NCBI GenBank assembly: GCA_964600075.1
Contig: CAZRIE010000043.1
Span: forward strand, 1-31,764
DNA length: 31,764 nucleotides
Reading direction: 5' to 3'
DNA from: CAZRIE01 sp964600075
Lineage (GTDB): Bacteria; Bacteroidota; Bacteroidia; Flavobacteriales; Flavobacteriaceae
The notes beneath the pieces are model-generated. The model was not told where the DNA came from. It searched no databases and saw only the letters and a program-made list of their open reading frames with translations. Positions 30,174 to 31,764 of this stretch are shown here, in pieces. A program made the position numbers and the translations under genes. Position 1 is the first letter of the stretch. Every line of letters starts with the position of its first letter.

Positions 30174-31764
30174 ATGAATCAAACCTTAATACCACATCTC
30201 AAGCGTATAATTTTTAGCTATGTAAAGGTAGCATCGGTATTATGTCTTGTCTTAGGCCTTCTCTTTAGCTGCCCGATCAATGCACAGGAAACTGTTATTG
30301 AACGAACAGAGAAAAATTATAAAGACCTTTTTGGTCTCGACAGGCTTAAGGCACTTAATGAGCTAAGCGACTACTATCAAAAAGAGAATTCGCGAAAAGC
30401 GCTACGCTATGGTAAACAGGCGGTGGCCCTAGGCGAGAATATCTTTGTGCCATCGAATGCCACAGTTGATTTTGAGCAAAGCCATCATCAAGCTCGTGCC
30501 TATCTGCTTCTAGGGAAAGTACTGTACAATCGGGAAGATTATTTTGATGCACAAGAGAACTTAAGGTCTGCAAAAACGCTTTCGGTACAAATCGATCATG
30601 AGGTTTACAAGGCCGAAGCAGACTTATACCTCGATAAAATTCAGGCCCTTATAGCATCAGATGAGATCAAGGAATCTTTCTTCTCCAGAACATTGGGTAA
30701 CTTAAAAGTTGGTGACGCCATAAGCAACACTACAAAAGATCTAACCATTCAGACCGAAATAAAATTAGGAAGGGGAAGAGAAAATAAAGGAGATTTTCAG
30801 GGCGCTATCGACCATTATGAAAAAGTGATCAATTTATTGAGAAACAAGGGTGACGCTAACAGGATCAAAGAATTTCAACTCAAGATAGCGGTATTGCTTG
30901 ATTCATTGAACGATCATGTGCAAGCTCAGAAATTCTTGAACGATGCCATCACCGACATCGATGTCAATAATGCCAAAAAATCGGTAAAACTCAAAAAAGA
31001 AGACGCAATAGATACCTTGGGAATCGATAATACGGATGAAGCCGACTCTCAAGCATCAATGCGCGAAGAACAAAAAAAACTTAAGAGTCTAGCAGAAAGC
31101 TATGCCTTGGAAAAAAATTATGAAAAATCGCTGGCCTATGAGCGGATGTATCATGAAATGTCTCTAAAAATAGAGACGGATAGTTTGAGTACAATAGTGG
31201 AGAATTGGCGAACGGAAAATGAAATAATGCTTCTAAGACAGCAAAAGAAAATCGCCGACCTCAATGTCAACGAAGTAGAAAAAGAAAAAGAAAGGCAGAT
31301 TAAATTCCGGAATATCTTTGTTTTCATAGCACTACTGATCTTGTTGGGCACTTTGATTACGTTTTATTTTTACCGTACTAAAAGGCGAGAGCATAAAAAG
31401 CTTACCATAACCCATAATGACCTTAAGAAAACCCAAGGCAAATTGGTCGATGCGGAACAAAAAATTGTGACTTTATTAAAACAGCAACTTTCGGGCGATA
31501 TAGCCCAAGAACTTTTATTGCATAGCTCCAATGAAATGGGAGAAAGATGTTTCGTATGTATTATGTTCCTAGATATTCGCGATTTTACATCTATGGCCGA
31601 AAAATTGAGCCCTGAAGAGCTCATCGCCTATCAAAATGAAGTATTCGGTTTTATGATCGATGCCGTACAACAATACAACGGGAATATAAACCAACTTTTG
31701 GGAGATGGCTTTATGGCAACTTTTGGCGCTCCGGTATCTCATGGAAATGATTGTCAAAATGCAT
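30174..31764 (+). CDS. membrane class III adenylate/guanylate cyclase with helical-repeat sensor region (3' end outside window)
   Basis: The 530 codons present start MNQTLIPHLKRIIFSYVKVA, with a signal or anchor segment to about residue 38 (a LFSC lipobox at Cys33 is possible; INA-QE would be a signal-peptidase I site). Residues about 40-330 are helical and TPR-like (ALNELSDYYQKENSRKALRY, AYLLLGKVLYNREDYFDAQE). A charged coiled coil leads to one membrane span at about 380-402 (IFVFIALLILLGTLITFYFY). The cyclase domain begins about residue 460: FLDIRDFTSM gives metal Asp467 and LLGDGFMATFGAP gives metal Asp511. The purine-specifying Lys (KxxGD) is Gln507 here. It makes cAMP or a related nucleotide; whether the Crp-like protein at 12962 responds to it is unknown. 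Confidence 0.88.
   Translation, partial: MNQTLIPHLKRIIFSYVKVASVLCLVLGLLFSCPINAQETVIERTEKNYKDLFGLDRLKALNELSDYYQKENSRKALRYGKQAVALGENIFVPSNATVDFEQSHHQARAYLLLGKVLYNREDYFDAQENLRSAKTLSVQIDHEVYKAEADLYLDKIQALIASDEIKESFFSRTLGNLKVGDAISNTTKDLTIQTEIKLGRGRENKGDFQGAIDHYEKVINLLRNKGDANRIKEFQLKIAVLLDSLNDHVQAQKFLNDAITDIDVNNAKKSVKLKKEDAIDTLGIDNTDEADSQASMREEQKKLKSLAESYALEKNYEKSLAYERMYHEMSLKIETDSLSTIVENWRTENEIMLLRQQKKIADLNVNEVEKEKERQIKFRNIFVFIALLILLGTLITFYFYRTKRREHKKLTITHNDLKKTQGKLVDAEQKIVTLLKQQLSGDIAQELLLHSSNEMGERCFVCIMFLDIRDFTSMAEKLSPEELIAYQNEVFGFMIDAVQQYNGNINQLLGDGFMATFGAPVSHGNDCQNA

Overview
The window reads as chromosome of a marine Flavobacteriaceae-type Bacteroidota, near Maribacter, Zobellia or Arenibacter. 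The grounds are TAnnTTTG -7 promoter elements with little Shine-Dalgarno signal, several lipoproteins with short lipoboxes, a QueD/LpxH/Tdk/Alr/Asd/prolyl-oligopeptidase gene set typical of the group, and a RES-Xre toxin-antitoxin pair. The genus is an inference; no rRNA gene is present.

Layout. 1-2885: tRNA-Ala(GGC), a tandem universal stress protein, a GNAT acetyltransferase and a MATE exporter that can only start at TTG. 2886-4430: a GC-rich palindromic repeat, an enoyl-CoA hydratase-like enzyme, a 37-residue membrane protein and a decayed or frameshifted RelE/ParE-type toxin-antitoxin locus. 4479-8316: a PHP-domain lipoprotein, queD, lpxH and a convergent MFS exporter. 8679-12726: recJ and a VOC protein joined by an ATGA overlap, a 20-bp-arm palindrome, OsmC, and a divergent AhpD-like peroxidase gene followed by a DinB-fold protein. 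12727-15174: a 161-bp MITE-like element directly upstream of a Crp/Fnr regulator, an iron-sulfur type uracil-DNA glycosylase, rsmI and a frameshifted DoxX-like pseudogene. 15175-22607: a conserved-looking unknown protein divergent from tdk-alr (GTGA overlap), asd, prolyl oligopeptidase, and an ABC ATPase without a permease next to arfB.

22753-28723 is the most unusual coding region. It holds a 1090-residue lipoprotein combining planctomycete-type cytochrome c, DUF1549, LamG-like and DUF1553 parts, a Tat-exported DUF1501 protein 4 bp downstream, and then a Tat-signal beta-propeller. Together they suggest an exported, haem-linked enzyme system of unknown substrate. A RES-Xre toxin-antitoxin operon follows at 28908-29794, preceded by a direct repeat that could be its operator. 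The window ends inside a gene of 530 or more codons encoding a membrane-anchored class III nucleotide cyclase with a helical-repeat sensor region.

All functions are read from motifs and family resemblance by eye. No database search was run. Promoters and terminators are pattern matches only.
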